A DNA stretch of 64,000 bases from Neoarius graeffei (Eukaryota; Chordata; Actinopteri; Siluriformes; Ariidae): positions 12,730,798-12,794,797 of the forward strand of contig NC_083596.1 in the NCBI RefSeq assembly GCF_027579695.1, given 5' to 3'. Below, one piece after another: positions 35,801 to 42,862 of the stretch. The translations under genes and the position numbers were made by a program. The first letter of the stretch is position 1. Each line of letters begins with the position of its first letter. The notes under the pieces were generated by a model. The model saw only the letters and a list, made by a program, of their open reading frames with translations, was not told the origin of the DNA and did no database searches.

Positions 35801-38800
35801 AAGTTCCAAAAGGAAGTTGAGTTTCCCTGCTACAGTCACGTGACCAACTACGGCAAACGAAGAAGGTTAAACTACAGTGAAAAAGGCGAAGTGAACCCGG
35901 TGCGCTTTTTGTTCACAATGCGCAGATTAGGCGAACCGTACCGTTGATTTTTAGCGAACCGTACTGAGACCACCTCCTGAGGTGGTCTCAGTTCGGTTCG
36001 CTTTAAAGGGGTCTGGGTACGGTTGGAGTGTTCACATATGCGCAAAAAATGCGGAGTCATCGATCTGAGTTCGGTTAGATGGCTGAAAGGGACCAAGTGT
36101 GAAAACACCCTTAGTATAAATACACCAGTAATTATAAAAATAAATAATTGAATTTTTAAAAAATTATTTATTTCAGTCTTCAAAAGCAGATGTGTGTGTG
36201 TGATGTGATGTGTGTATTGTGTGTGATGTGGTGTGTGTGTGTGTGATGTCACATTGTGGTGTGTGAACACATCTTTAGTGTTTTTAAGAACAGCATTTTC
36301 TTCCATCGTTTGTAATTCTCCCTCACTTACAGCGACGAAGCAATCGGCCGCCATCTTGCCGAGTCGCTCGAGGCGATTATTAAGAAATATTCTGAATTTC
36401 TTAACCAATCAGTGAGTGCGATTTCCTATAATCACCTCCGTATTTATACATCACACACACACACACTGTACAACACACCACATCATCACACAATACACAC
36501 ACAATCACACTACACATCACACACACAGACACCACAACATCAGACACACATCACACAATACACACGTCATGCAGTGCACCACATCACACAATACACACAC
36601 ATACAACATACATCACAACATCACACAACACACGTCACAACATCTCACAATATACACATACACACACACACACCACAACATGACATCACGCAACACACCA
36701 CATCTCACACACAATACACACATCACAACATCGCACAACACACACCATCATAACACATACCATCCAAAATACCAGTATTGAAAGGGCTCAATTCTTGCTT
36801 AGCATCGTTGTTTCCCACTATAGCATTGCAGACAGACGACTCACACTCATGACAATTTATTCTTGTACACTGACTTGCATCGTAGCCTTCGATTCAGTAG
36901 GTGACATCATCATGATATTGTACCCAAGTTTGCTGGCTCTGTGTCACACAGTAATATGATTCGCAATGAACTTTAGTGCCATTAGAAAACTTTTCAAAAT
37001 GACAGATTTACCTCTGACTGTTATAAGCACCGACACTGGAGACTCCTTCCAAAACGCTACACAAATATCCTCGCACAAAGATTTGCCACATCAATGATTA
37101 CACACTTAAAATATATGTGTAGAAATGACAACGTATTAATCTAAACCCGTGTTTGACTTTCATCTGATCTAGTGTCTGAGCATCTGGAACAGATTATTAC
37201 TGAATACCTTCTGACCAATCGAGAATTCAGCAGAAAAAAAAATAAAGTCTATAAACGCAGGACTGGATTACACCAAGTCACTTGAAGAGCACTGGGTCCT
37301 TACCGGTCTGCCTCGTCAAACACCACATACTCCACGTTCTGCAGTTTGAGGTTCATTTCCATGATGACGTGCATCAGACGACCAGGAGTACCAATGATGC
37401 TGGAGAAATACGAGGAAGAACATTTTGTAGCTTACAAGGAGTGACAATTAATAATTATTCCACGAAATCGAGTCGTACATGATCTGATATCAGCCATGTA
37501 CAACGAGACTGAGTAGAATAACTGTTTATTCTATCCACATTCACTGGATTTTGAGAAACAGAGCATTTTTATTTGTATTTTTTACAAATTTGATAAATAA
37601 AAACTTTATACAAAACGTCCGACAAAATAATTTCCGCTTAGAATGTAAACAAACCGGCAAAATGACAGGAGCAATTTGTGAAAAATGTGATAATAATAAT
37701 AATTATTGAAAAATAAAAAAAAGATAAGTTCTTACCATGAAATACTTTCATTCCATATTTTGTTGCTTTTTTTTTGTATTTTTGGGGTTTGGTTTTCGAG
37801 TTTTTATTTCATCCTCGGTTGGTTCAGCAACACGCTCTGCCATTTTGTTTTTCTCTACTCACGGTATATGAGCTGATATCCTAGTAGTAGAGTAGCCAAT
37901 CAGAGCACGATTGCTCATATCCAGTGAATGTGGATAAAATAAATTTAATTTACACCATTTATACCATGTAACATCAAATAGGGGGAAGCCATGGCCTAAT
38001 GGTTAGAGAAGCAGCTTTGGGACCAAAAGGTTGCTGGTTCAATTCCCTGGACCAGCAGGACTGACTGAAGTGCCCTTGAGCAAGGTGCCAAACCCCCAAC
38101 TGCTCTGGCAAGTGTGGTGGCGTTCCTTGTATCCGATTAGCCAAAGAAAAGCTGATGATGTGATCATCAGTTCAGGTGATGCCCAATTGGGGAAAATAAA
38201 TAAATAATCTAGATGGTGCCAGGGTTTCTACTTTAATTGTGCTAAAAAGGAAGAATAATTTATGACGACACACTTACATGTCTGGATTTTCATGTAGAGC
38301 AGCAAACTGATCATCCATACTGGAGTAGAAAAAAAAAAACCACCCAAGATCAACACCTGCTTAAAAGCCAACATTGGTCATATATCATCAAAATAAAGAC
38401 TGGGGGGATTTTTTTTTTTACCTGTCTCCACCAAGGATCAGTGCCGTTTTTAGCCTAGTGAACTTCCCCAGCTGGGAAACGACCAACAAACACTCATGAA
38501 TGAATGAGCAAGCGATAATAAGTAAAATAAATCAAGCTCACAATGCATGGCTTTCAAATCACCTCTTTAGTGAACTTCATGGTCTGTAGTGCCAGCTCTC
38601 GGGTGGGTGTGAGGATCAGAGCTCTGGCCCCCGTCTGAGCTTGAGGTCCCTTTAACCTCTCGAACATGGGCACCAAGAAGGCAGCTGTCTTCCCACTTCC
38701 TGTCCTTGCCATGGCAACTACATCTTTACCATCCAGGATGACGGGAATAGTCTGTCAGAACAAATGCAAACATCGGGAAGTAGTCCAGACAAAAACGACT

Positions 38801-41800
38801 GATGAAGACTGAAAGCCGACTCACTTTTCTTTGGATGGGAGTGGGAACATTGTATCCCTTCTTCATGATGCCTTTATAGACAGGGTAGCTCAGACCTATG
38901 CAATGGGAAAGAGGATTTTCAGTGAGAGTTTAAAAAAAGTGTGTAAAACAAAAAAGTTACAACCCTGATTCCAAAAAAGTTGGGACAAAGTACAAATTGT
39001 AAATAAAAACGGAATGCAATGATGTGGAAGTTTCAAAAGTCCATATTTTATTCAGAATAGAACATAGATGACATATCAAATGTTTAAACTGAGAAAATGC
39101 ATCATTTAAAGAGAAAAATTGGGTGATTTTAAATTTCATGACAACAACACCTCAAAAAAGTTGGGACATGGCCATGTTTACCACTGTGAGACATCCCCTT
39201 TTCTCTTTACAACAGTCTGTAAACGTCTGGGGACTGAGGAGACAAGTTGCTCAAGTTTAGGGATAGGAATATTAACCCATTCTTGTCTAATGTAGGATTC
39301 TAGTTGCTCAACTGTCTTAGGTCTTTTTTGTCGTATCTTCCGTTTTATGATGCGCCAAATGTTTTCTATGGGTGAAAGATCTGGACTGCAGGCTGGCCAG
39401 TTCAGTACCCGGACCCTTCTTCTACGCAGCCATGATGCTGTAATTGATGCAGTATGTGGTTTGGCATTGTCATGTTGGAAAATGCAAGGTCTTCCCTGAA
39501 AGAGACGTCGTCTGGATGGGAGCATATGTTGCTCTAGAACCTGGATATACCTTTCAGCAATGATGGTGTCTTTCCAGATGTGTAAGCTGCCCATGCCACA
39601 CGCACTAATGCAACCCCATACCATCAGAGATGCAGGCTTCTGAACTGAGCGCTGATAACATCTTGGGTCGTCCTTCTCCTCTTTAGTCCGAATGACACGG
39701 CGTCCCTGATTTCCATAAAGAACTTCAAATTTTGATTCGTCTGACCACAGAACAGTTTTCCACTTTGCCACAGTCCATTTTAAATGAGCCTTGGCCCAGA
39801 GAAGACATCTGCGCTTCTGGATCATGTTTAGATACGGCTTCTTCTTTGAACTATAGAGTTTTAGCTGGCAACGGCGGATGGCACGGTGAATTGTGTTCAC
39901 AGACAATGTTCTCTGGAAATATTCCTGAGCCCATTTTGTGATTTCCAATACAGAAGCATGCCTGTATGTGATGCAGTGCCGTCTAAGGGCCCGAAGATCA
40001 CGGGCACCCAGTATGGTTTTCCGGCCTTGACCCTTACGCACAGAGATTCTTCCAGATTCTCTGAACCTTTTGAAGATATTATGCACCGTAGATGATGATA
40101 TGTTCAAACTCTTTGCAATTTTACACTGTCGAACTCCTTTCTGATACTGCTCCACTATTTGTTGGCGCAGAATTAGGGGGATTGGTGATCCTCTTCCCAT
40201 CTTTACTTCTGAGAGCCGCTGCCACTCCAAGATGCTCTTTTTAAACCCAGTCATGTTAATGACCTATTGCCAATTGACCTAATGAGTTGCAATTTGGTCC
40301 TCCAGCTGTTCCTTTTTTGTACCTTTAACTTTTCCAGCCTCTTATTGCCCCTGTCCCAACTTTTTTGAGATGTGTTGCTGTCATGAAATTTCAAATGAGC
40401 CAATATTTGGCATGAAATTTCAAAATGTCTCACTTTCGACATTTGATATGTTGTCTATGTTCTATTGTGAATACAATATCAGTTTTTGAGATTTGTAAAT
40501 TATTGCATTCCATTTTTATTTACAATTTGTACTTTGTCCCAACTTTTTTGGAATCGGAGTTGTATATATGTCTTTGACAGAAGGTCTCTGAATGGACCTA
40601 CCCATGGACTGAAAGCCTCCAGACTTTTTCTTTTTCTTGTTCTGAGCTCGCACCATCTCTCTTGTGTCTGGTTCTACATCTGACAGGCAATCGGAAGACG
40701 TGGGGAAGCGAGGCAGCTTTTTACCAAACTGTGAACAACCAAACAGTCCAACATGAGAAAACTGAACACTTGGTTTATTTGTTAAGCTAAAAGTCGGTCT
40801 TTATGTCTGTCCAAATCAGCAGGCGCATATTGTGAACAGTAAAACAGGTAAAAGGTCGAGTGAGGCACAAACAGAATATCGTCGACAGAAGCAGGGTCAA
40901 AAATGAGGAACAGGCAACCAGGAATCAGAAACTAGGAACTCAGTCAGGAAACACAGCTCGGTTTCACACACAACAAAGCAATACTTTGCAAAGAAAAGTC
41001 TACATTCTGAGTCCTTATTTAGGCGCGCTGATTGCACCTTAAAGCTAGACAGCCTTTCGATTTCATAAAATCAGTGAAATTTAGTTCCCTCTGAAATTTG
41101 GTCATTGTGATCTATGTTTATTTCTGTAATATCTCACAAAATATCAGGCCATTCTGTGGCTGGGAAGTTATTTAATTTGAGGAGATGAAAGCAAATAATG
41201 TGCATGAACTCGCTCGCTTCGTGCAGTCAAGCAGACAGAAGTCGTCTGTGTGCGCGCATGCGCAGGTTTACCTTTGAGCGTGCACTGACAGTTCCATCAT
41301 TCTGTCGCTAAAGGAACAGCTGATCACACCGAGGTGCTCGCTGACTGCCAATATTTATTAGTTTGGTCCTGCGTTTCCTTTCCTTCATATATAACATAAC
41401 GTCTTTTCTTCTTGCTTCCCATTACTGTAGTTGGTCTCTCACGTTTCATTCACACACTCACGTTCTCCATTTTTCTCTCCTGTTTCAAATTTGTATCCCA
41501 CAATGCCTTGCGCGAACGGGGAAAGCCCACCACGTCATGCATGACGTAGTATTTTGAATTGGGTCATGGTGAAGCAGGAAAAAAATAGAGGAGAATTTAG
41601 GGCCACACACATCACATCAAACATCACACACAGATCACATCAAACACAACACACACCTCACCCCATGCAGTACACACCACATCACAATACACACGTCACA
41701 AAACACACCTCACACAATACAATACACACATCACAAAACACAATACACACCTCACACAATACAATACACACATCAGAACATCACACACCACCATCACAAA

Positions 41801-42638
41801 ACACCCCACCATCACACACCACCATCACAAAACACCATCACACACCACCATCACAAAACACACCACCATCACACACCACCATCACAAAACACACCACCAT
41901 CACACACCACAATCACACACCACACCACCATCACAAAACACACCACCATCACAAACCACCATCACAAACCACACCACCATCACATACCACCATCACACAC
42001 CACCATCACACACCACACCACCATCACACACCACACCACCATCACACACCACACCACCATCACACACCACAATCACACACCACCATCACACACCACACCA
42101 CCATCACACACCACACCACCATCACACACCACACCACCATCACACACCACACCACCATCACACACCACATCACCATCACACACCACACCACCATCACACA
42201 CCACACCACCATCACACACCACACCACCATCACACACCACATCACCATCACACACCACACCACCATCACACACCACACCACCATCACACACCACATCACC
42301 ATCACACACCACATCACCATCACACACCACATCACCATCACACACCACATCACCATCACACACCACATCACCATCACACACCACATCACCATCACACACC
42401 ACCATCACCATCACACACCACCATCACACACCACACCACCATCACACACCACACCACCATCACACACCACCATCACACACCACACCACCATCACACACCA
42501 CACCACCATCACACACCACACCACCATCACAAAACACACCACCATCACACACCACCACAAAACACACACACACAATCACAACACAAAACACACATGACAA
42601 AACACACATCGCATCTCTCTCTCTCTCTCTCTCTCCCT

Positions 42639-42675
<37 letters not shown>

Positions 42676-42862
42676 CACAGGCAAGCTGATGAGAGATAAC
42701 AGCAGTCTTTTGAATATGATTTGTATGTAAATAACTCACTACAGCATCGTCTTTAATTTCAGCCGCTAACTCGAAATCTCCTCCATCTGAGTCCACATCT
42801 GGCTCTCTGTGTGCAGCCTGCTGCTTCTTCTTCTTCCACAATCTCTTCTTTCTCTGCGCCAT
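16385..42862 (-). CDS. ddx54: ATP-dependent RNA helicase DDX54 (DEAD-box), 20 coding exons, complete
   Basis: Nucleolar DEAD-box helicase, counterpart of yeast Dbp10; the family acts in 60S ribosome assembly, and mammalian DDX54 also binds nuclear receptors. Exons in order: 42743-42862, 40602-40728, 38825-38895, 38563-38751, 38422-38471, 38278-38319, 37304-37399, 33485-33606, 33295-33356, 33081-33212, 27021-27231, 26286-26417, 23570-23791, 23408-23481, 23053-23277, 22705-22856, 18293-18406, 18090-18200, 17891-17979, 16385-16629. All introns are GT-AG and all phases agree, giving 861 residues (human about 881). Visible motifs: Q motif Gln104, Walker A ARTGSGKT 121-128, PTREL 155-159, TPGR 204-207, DEAD 228-231, SAT 259-261, ARGID 380-384, HRVGRVAR 405-412. 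A basic N-terminus precedes the core; an acidic run near 610-625, a DBP10CT-like [10 protein letters not shown] segment near 662 and a Lys/Arg-rich tail follow. Start chosen for Kozak context (A at -3, G at +4) and family N-terminus. Nothing is broken. Confidence 0.96.
16998..17706 (+). mobile_element. Crypton-like family copy 3, near full-length (about 700 bp)
   Basis: Both terminal repeats present (CTATCCACATTCACTGGATA at left; its complement near 17590). Exon 1 survives as GTTGCTGAACCAACCAAGGA... GTATTTGATG before GTAAGAACG, but its ATG region is altered. Lies in ddx54 intron 19. Confidence 0.7.
17891..17979 (-). CDS. ddx54: ddx54 exon 19
   Basis: Encodes [19 protein letters not shown] followed by a Gly-rich stretch ending LKFG. 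Acceptor GGCGCAG, donor GTATGA. Confidence 0.9.
18090..18200 (-). CDS. ddx54: ddx54 exon 18
   Basis: Encodes [18 protein letters not shown] and KIKTESGQ, a basic segment conserved in the family. Its donor, GTATCC, is weaker than the others, but joining here gives [12 protein letters not shown], the expected family sequence. Confidence 0.9.
18293..18406 (-). CDS. ddx54: ddx54 exon 17
   Basis: Completes [14 protein letters not shown], then [20 protein letters not shown], the second half of the DBP10CT-like domain. The acceptor CTCCGTAG was chosen over a later CTTGCAGCAG because only it restores the frame and the conserved GLS. Confidence 0.92.
18955..19324 (-). repeat. tRNA-derived SINE, copy 2, with 12-bp target duplication
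   Basis: Flanked by AGCAGGTTTCAT at 18943-18954 and 19325-19336. Lies in ddx54 intron 16 in the sense of the host gene. Confidence 0.9.
19607..20279 (-). repeat. Dispersed repeat of the 57190-58150 family, left piece
   Basis: Reverse complement of about 57440-58140, with runs such as AGCGTTCATCAGTAGTGTTA shared. Split by the Tc1 copy that follows; continues at 21879-21985. Confidence 0.75.
20280..21878 (-). mobile_element. Tc1-like transposon, family 1 copy A (1599 bp)
   Basis: Ends CAACCCCGATTCCAAAAAAG inverted at both sides, flanked by TA. The undisturbed target is seen in the sister repeat at 57440-57470, so the boundaries are exact. Confidence 0.92.
20500..21570 (-). CDS. Tc1-family transposase, copy A (356 aa, open but altered)
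   Basis: DD34E transposase: paired helix-turn-helix in residues 20-120, catalytic Asp in LWSDESKF (171), Asp in [11 protein letters not shown] (260) and Glu in SPIENIW (295). Compared with copy E it lacks two codons (RRHLWAKA and TKEKDDP, each one residue shorter) and has Pro where the family has His just before the second Asp. The frame is open, but those changes make activity doubtful. Confidence 0.9.
   Translation of the reverse strand: MTGYKKSILEWQRLSEVKMGRGSPIPLILRRQIVEQYQKGVRQCKIAKSLNISSSTVHNIIKRFRESGRISVRKGQGWKTILGARDLGALRRQCITYRHASVLEITKWAQEYFQRTLSVNTIHRAIRRCQLKLYISKKKPYLNMIQKRRHLWAKAHLKWTVAKWKTVLWSDESKFEVLYGNRGRRVIRTKEKDDPSCYQRSVQKPASLMVWGCISACGMGSLHIWKDTINAERYIQVLEQHVLPSRRRLFQGRPCIFQPDNAKPHTASVTASWLRRRRVRVLNWPACSPDLSPIENIWRIIKRKIRQKRPKTVEQLESYIRQEWVNIPIPKLEQLVSSVPRRLQTVVKRKGDVSQW
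22054..22185. repeat. Palindromic MITE, short
   Basis: GGTATATCAGATATATTCCA and its complement TGGAATATATCTGATATACC face each other around a 60-bp loop. The same arms flank the insertion at 33799-34920. Confidence 0.7.
22705..22856 (-). CDS. ddx54: ddx54 exon 16 (DBP10CT-like)
   Basis: Residues 626-675: [13 protein letters not shown], then [17 protein letters not shown]. The [10 protein letters not shown] block opens the DBP10 C-terminal domain that separates DDX54/Dbp10 from other helicases. Confidence 0.94.
23053..23277 (-). CDS. ddx54: ddx54 exon 15
   Basis: Seventy-five codons starting [12 protein letters not shown] and finishing in an acidic stretch, [16 protein letters not shown] (610-625). 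The TIFEIN start is a DDX54 signature. Donor GTTAGT. Confidence 0.91.
23408..23481 (-). CDS. ddx54: ddx54 exon 14
   Basis: Short exon encoding [20 protein letters not shown] followed by KSKS; predicted helical and charged. Acceptor TTTCCAG, donor GTGAGT, phase 0 at its end. Confidence 0.9.
23570..23791 (-). CDS. ddx54: ddx54 exon 13
   Basis: Residues from 452 on: [18 protein letters not shown], then [13 protein letters not shown], and HPLLG at the end. The segment follows the helicase core and is recognisable as the DDX54-specific extension rather than a generic DEAD-box protein. Confidence 0.93.
23860..23888. repeat. (AC)n microsatellite
   Basis: About 14 AC units directly abutting the left end of the next Tc1 element. 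Confidence 0.9.
23891..25375 (+). mobile_element. Tc1-like transposon, family 2
   Basis: Inverted ends GTGCATCTCAAAAAATTAGA. TA is kept at the left, but the right flank has decayed. In ddx54 intron 12, opposite to the host gene. Confidence 0.85.
24163..25104 (+). pseudogene. Tc1-like transposase, family 2, with two in-frame stops
   Basis: One reading frame from [14 protein letters not shown] to [12 protein letters not shown] at 24322-24324 (probable CGA decay) and TAA at 24562-24564 interrupt it, and part of the N-terminal helix-turn-helix is deleted after EKGGW. Catalytic residues remain: [15 protein letters not shown] and NPKENLW (family usually NPIEN). Confidence 0.88.
25435..26095 (-). 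mobile_element. Crypton-like family copy 4, near full-length
   Basis: Mirror image of copy 3, with both terminal repeats and a degraded exon 1 near 25960-26000. Contains an A-run near 25866-25884. In ddx54 intron 12. Confidence 0.7.
26286..26417 (-). CDS. ddx54: ddx54 exon 12 (motif VI)
   Basis: Completes [18 protein letters not shown] (405-422), whose arginines contact ATP, and ends the helicase core with [18 protein letters not shown]. Acceptor TTGTGCAG, donor GTATCT. Confidence 0.94.
27021..27231 (-). CDS. ddx54: ddx54 exon 11 (motif V)
   Basis: Residues 338-407 plus one base: [36 protein letters not shown] and [13 protein letters not shown] at 380-384 is motif V. The acceptor is the AACTAG immediately before CTACTG; this choice restores the frame with exon 10. 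Confidence 0.94.
27930..28198 (-). repeat. Diverged satellite-like repeat (GGAGGAATTTC unit), minus orientation
   Basis: Reverse complement contains CTTCTGAAATCAACTC, GGAGGAATTTCACGAAACTT and ATTCTTTGTTATATGTCGG, matching the array at 30751-31440. Interrupted by the Tc1 copy at 28199. Confidence 0.65.
28199..29551 (+). mobile_element. Tc1-like transposon, family 1 copy B (internally deleted, 1353 bp)
   Basis: Complete ends CAACCCCGATTCC / GGAATCGGGGTTG with TA on both sides, about 250 nt shorter than the other copies. Confidence 0.9.
28507..29331 (+). pseudogene. Tc1-family transposase, copy B, second catalytic Asp deleted
   Basis: 274 open codons. The frame runs from [12 protein letters not shown] through [11 protein letters not shown], then jumps in frame from DPSYHQHS to [13 protein letters not shown]. 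The deleted block of about 80 residues contains the QHDN motif, so the DDE triad is incomplete. It could at most bind DNA. Confidence 0.92.
29432..30529 (+). CDS. Tc1-like transposase, family 3, chimeric 365-codon frame
   Basis: From about [15 protein letters not shown] onward this is a Tc1 transposase with second HTH ([12 protein letters not shown]), [23 protein letters not shown] and [11 protein letters not shown], so the DD34E residues are all present, ending KGGFTKY. The first 38 or so codons are read through the terminal repeat of copy B and are not original; the native N-terminal residues are lost. Whether it is ever translated is unknown. Confidence 0.8.
   Translation: MICHLCSILNKIWNFETSTSLHSVFIYNLYFVPTFLESGLYKFVKAGLGYKKISQALNISRSTVQSIIQKWKKYGTTANLPRHGRPPKLTERARRALVREAAKRPMITLEELQKSTAQVGESMHRTTISHTLHKSGLFGRVARRKPLLKDRHKKSRLQFARSHVGDTANMWKKVLWSDETKVEFFGLNAKCYVWWKTNTAHHPAHTIPTVEHGGGSIMLWGCFSSAGTGKLVRVDGKMDRAKYRAILEENLLEAAKDLRLGRRFTFQQDNDPKHTARATMEWFRSKNIHVLEWPSQSPDLNPIEHLWQDLKIAVHRCSPSNLAELELFCKEEWAKISVSRCAKLVETYHKRLAAVIAAKGGFTKY
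29552..30748 (+). mobile_element. Tc1-like transposon, family 3, left-truncated
   Basis: Right end ATACTTTTTCAAGGCACTG with TA after it at 30749. The left end is missing: the sequence joins copy B directly. A shorter relative of the right end lies at 31678-31884. Confidence 0.8.
30751..31440 (+). repeat. Diverged satellite-like array, about 180-bp unit, four units
   Basis: Units beginning near 30797, 30975, 31155 and 31314 repeat CTTCTGAAATCAACTCCTCT... GGAGGAATTTC... CTTGGC... TGTTATATG... CCCTTGATTAA. Same family as 27930-28198 in the other orientation. Confidence 0.75.
31445..31884 (+). mobile_element. Tc1-like deletion derivative (family 3 right end)
   Basis: 31678-31884 repeats the family 3 right end (GGGGGCTGAATACTAATGCA onward). 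The left part (CCTGTCTGGTGAGTTCTTTG) is typical internal Tc1 sequence. No transposase left. Confidence 0.7.
32170..33043. mobile_element. Tc1-like MITE split by a SINE
   Basis: Inverted ends CAGTCAAAAGTTTGAACACA / TGCACAAACTTTCGACTGGT, with TA after the right end. The SINE at 32250-32626 lies inside. Confidence 0.7.
32250..32626 (+). repeat. tRNA-derived SINE, variant tail, with 8-bp duplication
   Basis: Head GGTGGTGTAGTGG... GGTTCGAGCCC as in the main family, but the 3' half switches to a different tail (GTGCCCTTGAGCAAGGTACC... GTGACAAATAAAGG). Flanked by TCTTAAAG at 32242-32249 and 32627-32634. Confidence 0.85.
33081..33212 (-). CDS. ddx54: ddx54 exon 10 (motif IV)
   Basis: Forty-four codons, residues 294-337, beginning [12 protein letters not shown] and containing [15 protein letters not shown], motif IV of the second RecA-like domain. 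Acceptor CCATTAG, donor GTAACG. Confidence 0.93.
33295..33356 (-). CDS. ddx54: ddx54 exon 9
   Basis: Residues 273-293, [20 protein letters not shown], the linker between the two RecA-like domains. Acceptor TTCCACAG, donor GTAACG. Confidence 0.92.
33485..33606 (-). CDS. ddx54: ddx54 exon 8 (SAT motif)
   Basis: Residues 232-272, [20 protein letters not shown], then [21 protein letters not shown] at 259-261 couples ATP hydrolysis to unwinding. It is separated from exon 7 by the 3.7-kb transposon-filled intron 7. Confidence 0.94.
33800..34920 (+). mobile_element. ISL2EU/IS4EU-type element remnant, about 1.1 kb
   Basis: Inverted ends TGCTGGGTTTC / GAAACCCAGCA with AT on both sides, the 2-bp duplication expected for this superfamily. 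Carries two exons of a SWIM/YqaJ-type protein. Confidence 0.5.
33876..34465 (+). pseudogene. SWIM/YqaJ-type transposon protein, N-terminal exons (remnant)
   Basis: First frame: [20 protein letters not shown], then [19 protein letters not shown]. After acceptor CTCTCAG at about 34317 a second exon reads [20 protein letters not shown] then [13 protein letters not shown]. This NHSQR...PLxPW...AHCxCxAG arrangement is known from fish proteins with a SWIM zinc finger followed by a YqaJ nuclease. Here the first SWIM Cys is Tyr, the second half (CxH) is gone, and no nuclease domain follows. Confidence 0.5.
35386..36110. mobile_element. PIF/Harbinger-like MITE, 725 bp
   Basis: Inverted ends GGGTGTTTTCACAC / GTGTGAAAACACCC flanked by TTA at 35383-35385 and 36111-36113. 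A 3-bp TTA duplication is the Harbinger signature. In ddx54 intron 7. Confidence 0.75.
36186..36262. repeat. (TG)n/TGATG microsatellite
   Basis: Alternating TGTGTG and GATGTG runs; complement of the CA-rich tract at 36450-36770. Confidence 0.8.
36270..36354 (-). pseudogene. Second Crypton-type first exon (remnant)
   Basis: ATG at 36354 opens [15 protein letters not shown], then [11 protein letters not shown]. It has the same layout as the MAER exon (short Met-Ala start, acidic middle, KNTK) but is a distinct sequence. The TG/CA microsatellite replaces what should follow. Weak but repeated pattern; no downstream exon. Confidence 0.35.
36450..36772. repeat. CA-rich low-complexity tract
   Basis: CACAC, CATCACA and CAACA mixtures for about 320 bp. 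It opens several spurious His/Thr-rich frames. Confidence 0.85.
37304..37399 (-). CDS. ddx54: ddx54 exon 7 (TPGR and DEAD)
   Basis: Residues 200-231: [13 protein letters not shown], then YVVFDEADR, with motif II DEAD at 228-231 supplying the Mg-coordinating and catalytic acids. The residue before TPGR is Gly where mammalian DDX54 has Ala. Confidence 0.94.
37448..37935 (-). mobile_element. Crypton-like family copy 5
   Basis: Both terminal repeats; exon 1 on the minus strand still reads ATGGCAGAGCGTGTTGCTGA onward to a GTAAGAAC donor. In ddx54 intron 6. Confidence 0.7.
37981..38213 (+). repeat. Second tRNA-derived SINE family (GGGGAAGCCATGGCC)
   Basis: Box A-like TGGCCTAATGGTTAG and box B GGTTCAATTCC, then GTGCCCTTGAGCAAGGTGCC. 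Related copies at 48546 and in the array at 51791. Confidence 0.8.
38278..38319 (-). CDS. ddx54: ddx54 exon 6 (42-nt microexon)
   Basis: Encodes [13 protein letters not shown] between split codons on both sides. Acceptor ACTCCAG, donor GTAAGT. The peptide matches the expected family segment between the GGD and TPGR motifs. Confidence 0.92.
38422..38471 (-). CDS. ddx54: ddx54 exon 5 (GG motif)
   Basis: Residues 170-186, [16 protein letters not shown], carrying the GG doublet of RecA-like domain 1. Ends AG before a GTAAAA donor; the split codon joins T of the next exon. Confidence 0.92.
38563..38751 (-). CDS. ddx54: ddx54 exon 4 (Walker A and motif Ia)
   Basis: Sixty-three codons, residues 107-169, both edges phase 0. 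Holds ARTGSGKTA (121-129, phosphate-binding loop) and [10 protein letters not shown] (153-162, motif Ia RNA contact). This is the most conserved exon of the gene. Confidence 0.95.
38825..38895 (-). CDS. ddx54: ddx54 exon 3 (Q motif)
   Basis: Residues 83-106, [13 protein letters not shown] then VPTPIQRK. Gln104 in PTPIQ is the Q-motif glutamine that contacts adenine. Donor GTGAGT. Confidence 0.93.
38960..40562 (-). mobile_element. Tc1-like transposon, family 1 copy E (1603 bp)
   Basis: Complete inverted ends (CAACCCTGATTCC / GGAATCGGAGTTG) with TA at both sides, in ddx54 intron 2 and in the transcribed orientation of the host gene. Confidence 0.93.
39178..40254 (-). CDS. Tc1-family transposase, copy E (358 aa, apparently intact)
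   Basis: Uninterrupted frame from [12 protein letters not shown] to KGDVSQW. Bipartite helix-turn-helix occupies about residues 25-130 ([30 protein letters not shown]). Catalytic Asp172 (LWSDESKF), Asp262 ([11 protein letters not shown]) and Glu297 (SPIENIW) give the exact DD34E spacing. The Gly-rich MVWGCIS segment is present. Length agrees with Tc1-type transposases (about 340-360). It has none of the defects of copies A, B and F. Present activity cannot be judged, because small substitutions from the true consensus may exist. Confidence 0.93.
   Translation of the reverse strand: MTGFKKSILEWQRLSEVKMGRGSPIPLILRQQIVEQYQKGVRQCKIAKSLNISSSTVHNIFKRFRESGRISVRKGQGRKTILGARDLRALRRHCITYRHASVLEITKWAQEYFQRTLSVNTIHRAIRRCQLKLYSSKKKPYLNMIQKRRCLLWAKAHLKWTVAKWKTVLWSDESKFEVLYGNQGRRVIRTKEEKDDPRCYQRSVQKPASLMVWGCISACGMGSLHIWKDTIIAERYIQVLEQHMLPSRRRLFQGRPCIFQHDNAKPHTASITASWLRRRRVRVLNWPACSPDLSPIENIWRIIKRKIRQKRPKTVEQLESYIRQEWVNIPIPKLEQLVSSVPRRLQTVVKRKGDVSQW
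40602..40728 (-). CDS. ddx54: ddx54 exon 2
   Basis: Residues 41-82 plus one base. Contains [23 protein letters not shown] and the [12 protein letters not shown] stretch that leads into the Q motif. Acceptor TTCACAG, donor GTAGGT. Confidence 0.93.
41040..41603. mobile_element. Second copy of the 9769-10482 element, right-truncated
   Basis: Matches 9769-10318 (shared CTCACAAAATATCAGGCCAT and TCTCCTGTTTCAAATTTGTA). Breaks off at GGGCCACA, exactly where the CATCACA minisatellite begins. Confidence 0.75.
41604..42600. repeat. CACC/CATCACA minisatellite, about 1 kb
   Basis: Plus strand is almost free of G; unit CACCATCACACACCA (15-18 nt variants) repeated dozens of times from 41790, with looser CA-rich sequence before it. 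Lies in ddx54 intron 1. Produces a 347-codon His/Thr frame and its complements, which are artefacts. Confidence 0.92.
42615..42675. repeat. (TC)n(CA)n compound microsatellite
   Basis: About ten TC units followed by about seventeen CA units, 70 bp from the exon 1 donor of ddx54. Confidence 0.9.
42743..42862 (-). CDS. ddx54: ddx54 exon 1 (start codon)
   Basis: Forty codons, beginning [13 protein letters not shown] and ending KDDA before a GTAGTG donor, phase 0. The Lys/Arg-rich start followed by an acidic patch is the usual N-terminus of DDX54, with nuclear/nucleolar targeting character. Confidence 0.93.

Noticed and set aside
36412-36781. Two overlapping frames of over 110 codons rich in His and Thr
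   Set aside because: CA-rich low-complexity tract.
41554-42597. A 347-codon His/Thr-rich open frame and two long complementary frames
   Set aside because: Product of the CACC/CATCACA minisatellite inside ddx54 intron 1; no stop codons arise because the repeat has none.
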